From CAZYME01 sp964648115 (lineage in GTDB: Bacteria > Pseudomonadota > Gammaproteobacteria > Legionellales > Legionellaceae), in the NCBI GenBank assembly GCA_964648115.1, contig CAZYME010000009.1, positions 1-64,000 of the forward strand: a DNA stretch of 64,000 nt, written 5' to 3'. The notes under the pieces were generated by a model. That model worked only from the letters and a program-made list of their open reading frames with translations, had not been told where the DNA came from and did not search any database. The position numbers and the translations under genes were made by a program. Of this stretch, positions 42,636 through 51,060 are shown in pieces (position 1 is the first letter of the stretch; every line of letters begins with the position of its first letter).

Positions 42636-44288
42636 TTAGCTCCTTGTTTTACGGTTAATAAACGCCACGAGCCCACCAACCATCGCCGTACCCAGAGCTA
42701 TAATAGCCATCTTTTGATGATCCACCAAATGGACATAACTTACTCCAGCAAACACCAGCATAACCATAAAAACACCTGCACCAAGCCCTTTATACCAAGA
42801 GTGGTGGGCCACAGACTGTAACTCTTGCACCTCTTTCCTTCCAAGTGCCGCAGATTTCTGCGTTTTCATAAGCGTTAATACGTCGTTAAATAATCGTGGC
42901 ATATGCGGCAACTGCTCAACTAAAAAGGGAATATTTTCACGCAAATGCCTAATAAATGCCTTCGGCCCCAATTGTTCGCGTAACCATTTCTCTAAAAAGG
43001 GTTTAGCAGTGCCCCACAGATCCAAATCCGGGCATAACTGTCGACCCAGCCCCTCTACAGCAAGCAAGGTTTTTTGCAATAGTACCAATTGGGGCTGCAC
43101 TTCCATCTGAAAACGACGAGCGACCTGAAATAATTTCATGACTAATAAAGCAAAGGAAATATCTTTTAACGGCTTTTCAAAAATAGGCTCACAAACCGTC
43201 CGTATAGCGCTTTCAAAATCCTCTATTCGCGTATCACTAGCCACCCATCCTGATTCAACATGCAGTTGAGCCACACGCCGATAATCCCGATTAAAAAAGG
43301 CCACCAAATTTTCTGCAAGATAGCGTTTATCACTGTCATTGAGCGTGCCGATAATGCCGAAATCAACACAAATGTATTGAGGCTCATCAGGGGTTAACAT
43401 GGATACAAAAATATTTCCAGGATGCATGTCAGCATGGAAAAAACAATCGCGAAACACTTGTGTAAAAAAAATCTCCAAACCACGCTCAGCAAGCTTCTTG
43501 ATGTTTATCCCATATTCTTGCAAGGTGGGAATGTCGGTGACAGGAATACCGTAAATACGCTCCATGACCAATACATTGTCACAGACATAATCCCAATATA
43601 TTTCAGGAACATACAGCAATGGCGAATGATGAAAATTGCGCCGTAACTGCCCACCATTTGCTGCCTCACGCTGCAAATCAAGCTCATCAAAAAGAGTGCG
43701 CTCAAATTCTTGCACTATCTCCTTAGGCTTAAAACGCTTACTCTCAGGCCAATAGCGATCAGCAAGGCCTGCAATTGTATACAAAATAGCTATATCCTGC
43801 TCGATAATCTTTCTCATGTTAGGGCGCAGGATTTTAACTACAACATCTTCACCGCTTTCCAAGGTTGCAGCATGCACTTGCGCCATGGAAGCAGATGCTA
43901 AGGCTTGAGCATCAAAATGAGCGAATACATCAAAAGCAGAACGACCAAAAGCGGCCTCAATAATAGCCAGCGCCTTATCACTAGCAAAAGGTGGCACTCT
44001 ATCTTGTAATTTACACAGCTCAACGGCGATATCGGGGGGTAAAACATCGGGGCGTGTCGATAAAGCTTGGCCAAATTTGATAAAAATGGGCCCGAGTTCT
44101 TCTAATGTTTTTCTAAGTGCCTCTCCCCGCGTTAGTGGCTCTCGGCGAAACCAATTCCAGGGATTCAAATAAACAATGAAACGCAGCGGTGTAAAAAGCC
44201 TAATACTAACAATGACTTGGTCGAGACCATTCTTGGCTAAAATATAATTAATATGAAATAGCCGCAACAATTGCTTAATACGCTTCAT
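42636..44288 (-). CDS. ubiB: Ubiquinone biosynthesis kinase-like ATPase UbiB
   Basis: UbiB is an atypical kinase-fold ATPase that helps extract ubiquinone precursors from the membrane. The 550-residue protein has the KxGQ motif in IFIKFGQALSTRPDVLP, the Ala-rich loop ASASMAQVHAATLESG, FFHADMHPGNIFV and YICVDFGIIGTL, and two C-terminal membrane helices (GAGVFMVMLVFAGVSYVHL and MAIIALGTAMVGGLVAFI). It overlaps ubiJ by 4 bp. The order ubiE-ubiJ-ubiB-tatA-tatB matches many gammaproteobacteria. Confidence 0.96.
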   Translation of the reverse strand: MKRIKQLLRLFHINYILAKNGLDQVIVSIRLFTPLRFIVYLNPWNWFRREPLTRGEALRKTLEELGPIFIKFGQALSTRPDVLPPDIAVELCKLQDRVPPFASDKALAIIEAAFGRSAFDVFAHFDAQALASASMAQVHAATLESGEDVVVKILRPNMRKIIEQDIAILYTIAGLADRYWPESKRFKPKEIVQEFERTLFDELDLQREAANGGQLRRNFHHSPLLYVPEIYWDYVCDNVLVMERIYGIPVTDIPTLQEYGINIKKLAERGLEIFFTQVFRDCFFHADMHPGNIFVSMLTPDEPQYICVDFGIIGTLNDSDKRYLAENLVAFFNRDYRRVAQLHVESGWVASDTRIEDFESAIRTVCEPIFEKPLKDISFALLVMKLFQVARRFQMEVQPQLVLLQKTLLAVEGLGRQLCPDLDLWGTAKPFLEKWLREQLGPKAFIRHLRENIPFLVEQLPHMPRLFNDVLTLMKTQKSAALGRKEVQELQSVAHHSWYKGLGAGVFMVMLVFAGVSYVHLVDHQKMAIIALGTAMVGGLVAFINRKTRS

Positions 44289-44899
44289 TTGGAGTCATTC
44301 TCCAACAGTTGGTTGACATGTGCGGTCAGCCGCTCAACACTGAGTGATAACGCATCCACATCTTTGAAAAAATCATCTATCTCTTCTCTGGGTGGAAACA
44401 CTCGTAATTCTTCTTGTAGATATTCCGTCAAATTATGACGCATGGAGTGGCTTATTTGGCGCTTAAACGCCATGCCTTGTCGAAAGAAAGAACCCACCTG
44501 ATACGCCACTACATCCCCAGTGAAGCGTGCTAAATGCCCCTCCCAATCAATATCTATTTCATCAAATAATTTTTTGACATTCTGGCCCAATTCAACATCG
44601 CCTGTGATGCTGATATCGTCATTAAATAGCGAGCGCGTCTTTGATGCCGGCAACAAGCTCAGTCGAATTAACCCCAACGGGCTGCTGCGAATAATCGTGT
44701 CAGCAAGGCCGTCATTTTCGACATGTAGATGCAATTCTTGCCCCGCAAAGTGTATGAAAAAATTCACATTTAGTGGACTGATGATAATTTCCAATACCTT
44801 ACCATCAAGAGCTTGCATTTTAGCTGGCATAGATTCGTCAAGCGACAAAGCGTGGTTAATCGCCTTTTGCAAAACTGCTAACGAATATTTTTTTATCAT
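44285..44899 (-). CDS. ubiJ: Ubiquinone biosynthesis accessory factor UbiJ
   Basis: UbiJ is a lipid-binding scaffold of the Ubi complex. From ATG 44899 (MIKKYSLAVLQKAINHALSLD) it has 204 residues, with the N-terminal SCP2-like domain (VNFFIHFAGQELHLHVEN, ITGDVELGQNVKKLF) and a C-terminal coiled coil (about 165-204). The longer frame to 44944 would start inside ubiE. The start lies 8 bp beyond the ubiE stop. Confidence 0.92.
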   Translation of the reverse strand: MIKKYSLAVLQKAINHALSLDESMPAKMQALDGKVLEIIISPLNVNFFIHFAGQELHLHVENDGLADTIIRSSPLGLIRLSLLPASKTRSLFNDDISITGDVELGQNVKKLFDEIDIDWEGHLARFTGDVVAYQVGSFFRQGMAFKRQISHSMRHNLTEYLQEELRVFPPREEIDDFFKDVDALSLSVERLTAHVNQLLENDSK

Positions 44900-44906
44900 T
44901 ACACTC

Positions 44907-45656
44907 TCAATATTTATGGGCAATGTGCAGGGCAACAATACCACCGCTTAAATTATGATAATAGCAATCCTCAAATCCCGCTTGTTCAATGAGCAACTTT
45001 AGTTCATCTTGTGATGGATGCATACGAATCGACTCAGCAAGATATTGATAGCTTGCCGCATCTTGGGCAAATAAACGACCGATATGGGGCAATACATTAA
45101 ACGAGTACCAATCATAGACTGGCTTTAAGCCGGGCAAAGCAGGTGTTGAGAATTCAAGCACCATAACCTTGCCACCTGGTCGACATACTCTAAACATCGA
45201 TCGCAGCGCCGCGGCTTTGTCGGTAACATTACGCAAACCAAAAGCAATCGTGATGCAATCAAACCGATTATCGACAAAAGGCAAGCTCTGGGCATTGGCT
45301 TGAACGTAATTGATATTGCTATATAACCCTTCATCTAGCAGGCGATCGCGCCCCACAGCTAGCATAGCAGCGTTAATATCGGCTAAAACGACGTGTCCTG
45401 CTGGGCCCACCTTTTGACAAAACATGCGTGTCAAATCACCACTACCACCGGCTAAATCAAGCACCTGTTGTCCTGGCCGCACACGGCTCAGTTCAATAGT
45501 AAAACGTTTCCATAGACGATGAATGCCAACCGACATCAAATCATTCATTAGGTCGTAATTTTTTGCTACAGAATGAAAAACGGCGCCAACTTTCTTTTCT
45601 TTCTCATCCCACGGCACGGATTCAAAACCAAAGTGCGTGTTTTTGGGAGCGGTCAT
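44907..45656 (-). CDS. ubiE: Ubiquinone/menaquinone C-methyltransferase UbiE
   Basis: UbiE adds the C-methyl group to the quinone ring with SAM. The 249-residue protein has VAKNYDLMNDLMSVGIHRLWK at the N-terminus, SAM motif LDLAGGSGDLTRM, ADINAAML and the signatures FGLRNVTDKAAAL and RVCRPGGKVMVLEF. It heads the minus-strand ubi-tat operon. UbiD at 19242 acts in the same pathway. Confidence 0.97.
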   Translation of the reverse strand: MTAPKNTHFGFESVPWDEKEKKVGAVFHSVAKNYDLMNDLMSVGIHRLWKRFTIELSRVRPGQQVLDLAGGSGDLTRMFCQKVGPAGHVVLADINAAMLAVGRDRLLDEGLYSNINYVQANAQSLPFVDNRFDCITIAFGLRNVTDKAAALRSMFRVCRPGGKVMVLEFSTPALPGLKPVYDWYSFNVLPHIGRLFAQDAASYQYLAESIRMHPSQDELKLLIEQAGFEDCYYHNLSGGIVALHIAHKY

Positions 45657-45736
45657 TGTATACAGTTGTGGTTATAGATGGTGGTTTATATTAACCGATA
45701 ATGAGGATTATACCCAACTCTCATATGAGTAAATTG

Positions 45737-45883
45737 TATCCCTTCGCCCCGCGAGGGGATAAGGTACCCGACAGGGCGGATGAGGGGTGATAAAAAACCT
45801 ATAAAAAAATGTATTTTTTGATTTAGTCTACCCTCACCTTCCCTGTCGGCCATCCTCTCCCATTAATGGAAGAGGAACCTACG
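45737..45883. repeat. Family F repeat element, inverted relative to 12454-12601
   Basis: cccttcgccccgcgagggg, acccgacagggcggatgagg, an AT-rich middle and catcctctcccattaatgga followed by agaggaacc match the reverse complement of the 12.4 kb copy. It fills the space between ubiE and the next gene on the same strand. Confidence 0.75.
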
Positions 45884-45886
45884 ATT

Positions 45887-46150
45887 TTATGACTTCCCAG
45901 GAGTCATGCTTGTATCATCCGCCTCTGGATCTTTATCGTTTGCTGGGTCACCTTCATCCACCGTATCGATATCATCTCCGCTGCCATTATCTACCTTCTC
46001 TGAATCATTTTTGGTAGGGGACGGTTGTCCTGTAGCAGCTGGCTGAGCCTCAGCAGCGGGAGCTTGTGGCGGCGACTTTTGGCCAGAAACCGCATGAACT
46101 AGCATCGAAGCACCAAATAACGCTACTAATAAAACGATTACCTTTTTCAT
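45887..46150 (-). CDS. Small exported acidic protein, 87 residues
   Basis: A signal peptide (MKKVIVLLVALFGASMLVHAVS) leads a low-complexity mature part rich in Ala, Pro, Asp and Glu (about 65 residues, e.g. DDIDTVDEGDPANDKDPEADD). It is probably disordered in the periplasm. No family recognised. A weak site precedes the ATG (ggagaagc). Confidence 0.6.
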   Translation of the reverse strand: MKKVIVLLVALFGASMLVHAVSGQKSPPQAPAAEAQPAATGQPSPTKNDSEKVDNGSGDDIDTVDEGDPANDKDPEADDTSMTPGKS

Positions 46151-46234
46151 TGCTTCTCCAATAACATCTTGTAATAAGGATTAATGGCCTAGTTGTATAA
46201 TTTATACAAGCACTCGTCAAGATCAGAGCTAGCT

Positions 46235-46672
46235 TTATTTCTCTACTAGCAATTGACGACAAGCTTGAAGATAAGCCGCTTCATCCGGCATACCTTGATT
46301 GCGTTGTGCCTGCCATAAACATTCTGCAAGATATTCTATAAGTAAGTGCTCAACCTTAAGAGGGTCCGTATATTTATTTAACAATTTACGATAAATACTT
46401 GTTATACCTGCTGGCCTATCGGTAGCTATCTGATCGCGAACCGCTAAATGCAGGCCCATATGTAAAAAAGGATTGGTTTGCCCAAGCTCTGGGAAATACG
46501 CCTGATCATGGGCAGAACCATCTACCTCTAGTAAAGCGTGGTACTCCGGGTGCATGATGATAACATCAACAATTTGCTTCTCTAAAGGCTGAAGTGGTTG
46601 GTTTTGCCGATGTTTCCACCAGCTTAAGAAAAACAACTGCCGAGTATCTTGAACGTTATCACTGTAAAACAT
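46235..46672 (-). CDS. DUF1841-family protein
   Basis: From ATG 46672 (MFYSDNVQDTRQLFF) the protein has 145 residues. The start region, W-K spacing, PLEKQIVDVIIMHPEYHALL and FLHMGLHLAVRDQIATDRPAGI fit the DUF1841 family of gammaproteobacteria. Function unknown. A GTG at 46681 is an alternative. It is probably cytoplasmic. Confidence 0.8.
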   Translation of the reverse strand: MFYSDNVQDTRQLFFLSWWKHRQNQPLQPLEKQIVDVIIMHPEYHALLEVDGSAHDQAYFPELGQTNPFLHMGLHLAVRDQIATDRPAGITSIYRKLLNKYTDPLKVEHLLIEYLAECLWQAQRNQGMPDEAAYLQACRQLLVEK

Positions 46673-46844
46673 AATCTGCACTTTTGGGTAGTAAAGATCG
46701 CGAGTCTAGCGCATCTGCTTAGAGTCCTGCAAAAATAATTCATATTGACAATGCTACGCAGCTTGTGCGATATTTTCGCTGCGAGGTTGGACTTGCTATG
46801 TGTCATTCCACTGGGTCAATTGGCGACACACTGATTGGCCCTTT

Positions 46845-47462
46845 CTAAATACCTACTCCAAATTGGCTGTACGCTAGCTTTATACTTAAAGAAATCATCA
46901 ATATACCGCCGCAACCCTCTACGCGACGCCAAACGTTTGGGCGAGCTAATATGTTAGAAAAGTAATGCGCGGTCAGCGTTAATGCGGTAAACCATAATAA
47001 ACTCGAGGTCAGCACTCCAAGCAAAAAAACGTGCTCATGACCAGGAAACTGCCCGCTCCCGCCACCAATGAGGACGAGTGAATCGATAATAGCGTGTGGA
47101 TTCAATAAACTAAATCCCAATGCCAGCATAATAATTTGCCAGCGTGTCATGCGAAGTTGTTCTTGAGCTACTGCTGGGGGTTGCTTGCTAAATGCTTGCT
47201 TTAAAGCGCTAGCTCCGTAATACAATAAAAACAATACCCCAAACCACGTTAGTCCTATTCTGAAGTTTGCATGCGTCTCTAACAACCCGCGCAAACCAAC
47301 CACACTTGAAATAATCAACACCGTATCGCAAAAAAAGCATGTAATAGCCGATAGCACAGCGTGTTTACGCATCGCACCCTGGCGTATTAAAAAAATATTT
47401 TGTGGCCCTAAAGCGGTAATGAGAGACAAGCCCAGTAGAAGACCATTGAGGTAAATTGGCAT
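46845..47462 (-). CDS. LysE/ArgO-family amino-acid exporter
   Basis: The 205-residue inner-membrane protein has six helices and the family sequence GLSLITALGPQNIFLIRQGAMR, with the conserved GPQN in helix 1, and LLNPHAIIDSLVLIGG. LysE/ArgO proteins export lysine or arginine; substrate not determinable here. No LysG/ArgP-type regulator adjoins. 46673-46844 holds nothing I can name. Confidence 0.88.
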   Translation of the reverse strand: MPIYLNGLLLGLSLITALGPQNIFLIRQGAMRKHAVLSAITCFFCDTVLIISSVVGLRGLLETHANFRIGLTWFGVLFLLYYGASALKQAFSKQPPAVAQEQLRMTRWQIIMLALGFSLLNPHAIIDSLVLIGGGSGQFPGHEHVFLLGVLTSSLLWFTALTLTAHYFSNILARPNVWRRVEGCGGILMISLSIKLAYSQFGVGI

Positions 47463-47597
47463 AATAATAGCTCAATTTTGATACAAAGTGTGCGCATTAT
47501 AGCAAATTTTGCAACGATTTGGAAATATTTTTAACAGCCTCTTCGGTAACATGAATTATGATGCAACGGGCAGGCAAGAAAAGACACCCCACTACCC

Positions 47598-47675
47598 GGC
47601 TGCAGCTGCGCATCAAGCAGGCTACGATCTGCGTGATAACGATCGTAGCCTGGATGGCTGAAGGACCGCCGGATT
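47598..47675. repeat. Family G palindrome
   Basis: The arm gctacgatc (47621-47629) and its exact inverse gatcgtagc (47641-47649) enclose tgcgtgataac; outer flanks cggctgcagctgcgcatcaa and gatggctgaaggaccgccgg also pair partly. A sibling lies at 56748-56828. Confidence 0.6.
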
Positions 47676-47689
47676 TTCTTAACTAACTT

Positions 47690-48049
47690 TTAACCGCACT
47701 TTAAATCAATAAAAACCTGCTCGTTATCTATCTTTGTAGGATAAATACGCAATTCTTTAGGCTTAGATACTTTGCCTAACAAGGCTCCTAATGCTGGTGG
47801 CCAAGGAGACCAACATTTAATCTCACCCGTTTTTAAATCAAACGCACTTTTATGAAAAGGACAAACCAAAGCGTTATCATCAGTGATCTTGCCCTTAGCT
47901 AGAGGCAACTTCAGATGAGGACACTGTGCTTGAACCGCATATATTTGCTCATCATGCAAAATAAATAGAATTTTATGCCCATCAATGACAACTGTTTCGC
48001 GATTGTTTTGTTGTAACTGATTTAAGTTAATTGCGGGTTTCCAGGCCAT
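47690..48049 (-). CDS. Rieske-type [2Fe-2S] ferredoxin-like protein
   Basis: The ATG at 48049 has aaggtga upstream and gives 119 residues. The Rieske cluster motifs are CPHLKLPLAKG (CxH) and CPFHKSAFDL (CxxH). The rest has the Rieske domain length only. Such stand-alone proteins act as electron carriers for oxygenases or related enzymes; the partner is not in the window. A GTG at 48058 is an alternative start. Confidence 0.85.
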   Translation of the reverse strand: MAWKPAINLNQLQQNNRETVVIDGHKILFILHDEQIYAVQAQCPHLKLPLAKGKITDDNALVCPFHKSAFDLKTGEIKCWSPWPPALGALLGKVSKPKELRIYPTKIDNEQVFIDLKCG

Positions 48050-48196
48050 AAGATTCACCTTATAAATTTTTAATAGCGACGGGCGTCATCATAACAGTGA
48101 TGTCTTATATTGCAAGTTGCTGCATGAGGAGTATAAAATGCGGGGTTTGCTATATCCTGCCAGTGGTTATCAAATATAGTAGTTTAAGGAGGGAGC

Positions 48197-49744
48197 GTGG
48201 GCTCTTTGTTAAGAAACAATGCGGTATTACTATTTGTTGTAGCAGTACTGACCGTCTGCACGTCATTATATGCATATGCCGCGGAAATCGGTAACCATAA
48301 ACTGGTCGAGCCGTTGCTTGATGGGTATTACCCCACCTATCCACCCACAGCCCCAGCCAGTGGCGATCAAGAAACCTTGATAAAACGTGGTGAATATTTA
48401 TCAAGAATAGGTGACTGTATATCCTGTCATACCAATGTGAAAGGCGGCACCCCCGCTTATGCAGGTGGGTTGGCTATCGACACACCGTTCGGCACCTTCT
48501 ACACTCCAAATATTACACCTGACAAAAAGACCGGGATTGGTAACTGGACCGAAGAGGATTTTCTTCGTGCCCTAAAAGAAGGACGGGATCCCAAAGGCCG
48601 CAATTATTTCCCTGTATTTCCGTATGTTTACTTCTCCAATATAACAGATGATGATGCGCGGGCTCTGTATACCTATTTCATGAGCATCCCAGCTGTAGAG
48701 TTAAAGAACAAACCTTTACCGTTCCCCTTTAACGTACCGGGAGCACGCTTTACACTGTGGGGCTGGAATTTGTTATTTTTCTACCCAGCTCCAGATTTAG
48801 AATATAACCCCGATGAATCAGCTCAGTGGAATCGCGGCAAATACATTGTAGATGGCCTTGGCCACTGCAGTATGTGTCATACCCCTTTGAATATTTTCGG
48901 TGCGCCTAAAGACCGGTTTTATTTGACCGGTGGGTTTATCGATGGTTTTTGGGCGCCAAACATTACTAAATACGGTCTACACTCTGCAAATCGCTATGAT
49001 GTGGCAGATGTGTTCGCGCATGGTGAGTTAATCAACAGAGCAGGGCCCGTCTCCGGTCCTATGGCTGAAGTTAATCACAACAGCCTCAGTTACCTAACAG
49101 AAGCCGATCACCTAGCAATTGCGACTTACTTGAAAAGCGTTGTCAGTGAGGAGCCCCTAGGCGTTGCTCCTTCTGAACAACAACCGACTCTAAAACGAGG
49201 CAAACAGGTGTATGTAAACGCATGTATTATTTGTCATCAAAATGGGGAGATGTCTGCGCCTCGTATTGGCAATGGCTCAAATTGGTACTTGCGACTCAAG
49301 GCTAGTGGTTTAACGGGCCTCTATCGCCATACCATTAACGGCTATAATAGTATGCCCGTGAAGGGAGCTTGCGTGACATGCTCTGACAATGACCTTATTG
49401 CAGCTGTTGATTACATCCTTAACAAATCATTATCACGCTCACAGTGGTTAGACGTTGAGTCAGGCCGCGCCAAAAAATATCCTTCAAGCGGTAAAGATAT
49501 ATACAATGAAAGCTGCAGCGTTTGCCACAATGAAGGTAAGCTAGGCGCGCCTAAAATTGGCGATAAAGAGGCTTGGAAGCCTTTGATAGCTCAAAATGTC
49601 GATGTGTTAGTTGAAAATACCATTAAAGGGAAAGAGCACCCCCAAAACGGTGGCTGTGAACAATGTACTACTGGCGAAGTAATCGATGCCATTAAATACA
49701 TCATTAGCCAATCCAAAACTGAGGGCAATTTTTCATTGTGGTAA
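48197..49744 (+). CDS. Multidomain cytochrome c with four haem sites
   Basis: The 515-residue protein starts with an export signal (NNAVLLFVVAVLTVCTSLYAYA) and has four CxxCH motifs: CISCH (C74), CSMCH (C224), CIICH (C343) and CSVCH (C440). Domains 1 and 2 resemble the cytochrome subunit of membrane alcohol/aldehyde dehydrogenases (TPNITPDKKTGIGNWTEEDF, HCSMCHTPLNIFGAPK, WAPNIT). Domains 3 and 4 look like cytochrome c5 with its second Cys pair (GACVTCSDND, GGCEQCTTGE). It is directly upstream of the oxidase operon, so it probably delivers electrons to it. GTG 48197 is close to aaggagg; TTG 48206 is an alternative. Confidence 0.85.
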   Translation: MGSLLRNNAVLLFVVAVLTVCTSLYAYAAEIGNHKLVEPLLDGYYPTYPPTAPASGDQETLIKRGEYLSRIGDCISCHTNVKGGTPAYAGGLAIDTPFGTFYTPNITPDKKTGIGNWTEEDFLRALKEGRDPKGRNYFPVFPYVYFSNITDDDARALYTYFMSIPAVELKNKPLPFPFNVPGARFTLWGWNLLFFYPAPDLEYNPDESAQWNRGKYIVDGLGHCSMCHTPLNIFGAPKDRFYLTGGFIDGFWAPNITKYGLHSANRYDVADVFAHGELINRAGPVSGPMAEVNHNSLSYLTEADHLAIATYLKSVVSEEPLGVAPSEQQPTLKRGKQVYVNACIICHQNGEMSAPRIGNGSNWYLRLKASGLTGLYRHTINGYNSMPVKGACVTCSDNDLIAAVDYILNKSLSRSQWLDVESGRAKKYPSSGKDIYNESCSVCHNEGKLGAPKIGDKEAWKPLIAQNVDVLVENTIKGKEHPQNGGCEQCTTGEVIDAIKYIISQSKTEGNFSLW

Positions 49745-49854
49745 TAAACAGAAGGACGTGAACGCTTAATGGCTCCATTAGATTTGCTTTAGGATGACAC
49801 CGTTACGTGAGCGCTTACGTAAAATGTACATAATTTAACGAGATGAGGGGTGGG

Positions 49855-51060
49855 ATGTTAAACAAGTTAAACGTCTGCAAAATAGTAACCATGCTAACAG
49901 CATTGTTACCTATGCAATCAGTATTAGCCGCTGCTGATAACTGGCAGATGAATATGTACAAAGGGGTCACACCCCTTAGTAAAGACATGTATGATTTACA
50001 TATGATAGCCATAGTCATTTGTGCAGTTATTGGCGTCATTGTTTTTGGTATTATGTTTTACTCCCTTATTCATCATCGAAAATCAAAGGGCTACACACCA
50101 GCAACTTTTCATGTTAATACCCGCTTGGAAATAATCTGGACCATCATTCCTTTTGTAATTTTAATAGGGCTAGCTATTCCTGCCACTAAAGTACTAATTC
50201 ACCAGGAAGACAGTAGCGATTCTGATGTAACCATCAAAATAGTTGGCTATCAGTGGAAATGGCAATATCAATATTTAGACCAAGGCATTAGCTATTTTAG
50301 CAATCTGGCAACGCCCTATAGCCAAATTCAAAACCAACAACCCAAAGGCCAATGGTATCTGCTAGAGGTGGATAAACCGCTGGTGCTACCAATACATAAA
50401 AAAATTCGGTTTATCGTCACGTCCAATGACGTCGTGCATTCTTGGTGGGTGCCTGAACTTGGCGTAAAACGTGATGCTATCCCTGGATTTATGCACGAAG
50501 CCTGGGCCCGTATTGAAAAACCAGGGGTTTATCGAGGTCAATGCACCGAGCTTTGCGGGATCAATCATGGCTTTATGCCAATCGTAGTGGAAGCGGTTAG
50601 CGACGAAGCGTTCACCCAATGGGTTAATCAACAAACCAAAGTAGAGGATAAATACGCAGCTACAGAAAACCAACCCGCCGCGCAAAAAACCATGACTCGC
50701 GCCGAATTGATGACCCTAGGAAGAGATAAATACAATTCAATTTGTTCCGCTTGCCACCAAGCGAACGGAAAGGGAATCCCGCCACTGTATCCAGCGCTTA
50801 AAAATAGCTCTGTATCTATTGGAAAGCCTATATCCAGACATATTGCCTTGATATTGAACGGCGTACCTGGCTCTGCTATGCAGCCTTACAAAGACCAATT
50901 AACCGATGAAGAAATCGCAGCAATTACAACCTACGAACGTAACGCGTGGGGAAATAATACTGATGATGTCATTCAACCGACGGATGTTGCTAATGTTCGT
51001 CGAAGTGAAATTCAACAACCCACAATGGTGAAAAAAGCTCAGCCCGGAGGTTTTCGATGA
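49855..51060 (+). CDS. ctaC: Cytochrome c oxidase subunit II with fused cytochrome c domain
   Basis: Subunit II takes electrons at CuA. From ATG 49855 (after gaggggtggg) the protein has 401 residues: a signal peptide (VTMLTALLPMQSVLAA), two membrane helices, and the CuA domain with VVHSWWVPELGVKRDAIPG and CTELCGINHGFMPIVV. A C-terminal cytochrome c domain (CSACH, C297; PPLYPALKNS, GSAMQPYK with the Met ligand) makes it caa3-like. The stop overlaps the ctaD start (ATGA). Confidence 0.94.
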   Translation: MLNKLNVCKIVTMLTALLPMQSVLAAADNWQMNMYKGVTPLSKDMYDLHMIAIVICAVIGVIVFGIMFYSLIHHRKSKGYTPATFHVNTRLEIIWTIIPFVILIGLAIPATKVLIHQEDSSDSDVTIKIVGYQWKWQYQYLDQGISYFSNLATPYSQIQNQQPKGQWYLLEVDKPLVLPIHKKIRFIVTSNDVVHSWWVPELGVKRDAIPGFMHEAWARIEKPGVYRGQCTELCGINHGFMPIVVEAVSDEAFTQWVNQQTKVEDKYAATENQPAAQKTMTRAELMTLGRDKYNSICSACHQANGKGIPPLYPALKNSSVSIGKPISRHIALILNGVPGSAMQPYKDQLTDEEIAAITTYERNAWGNNTDDVIQPTDVANVRRSEIQQPTMVKKAQPGGFR

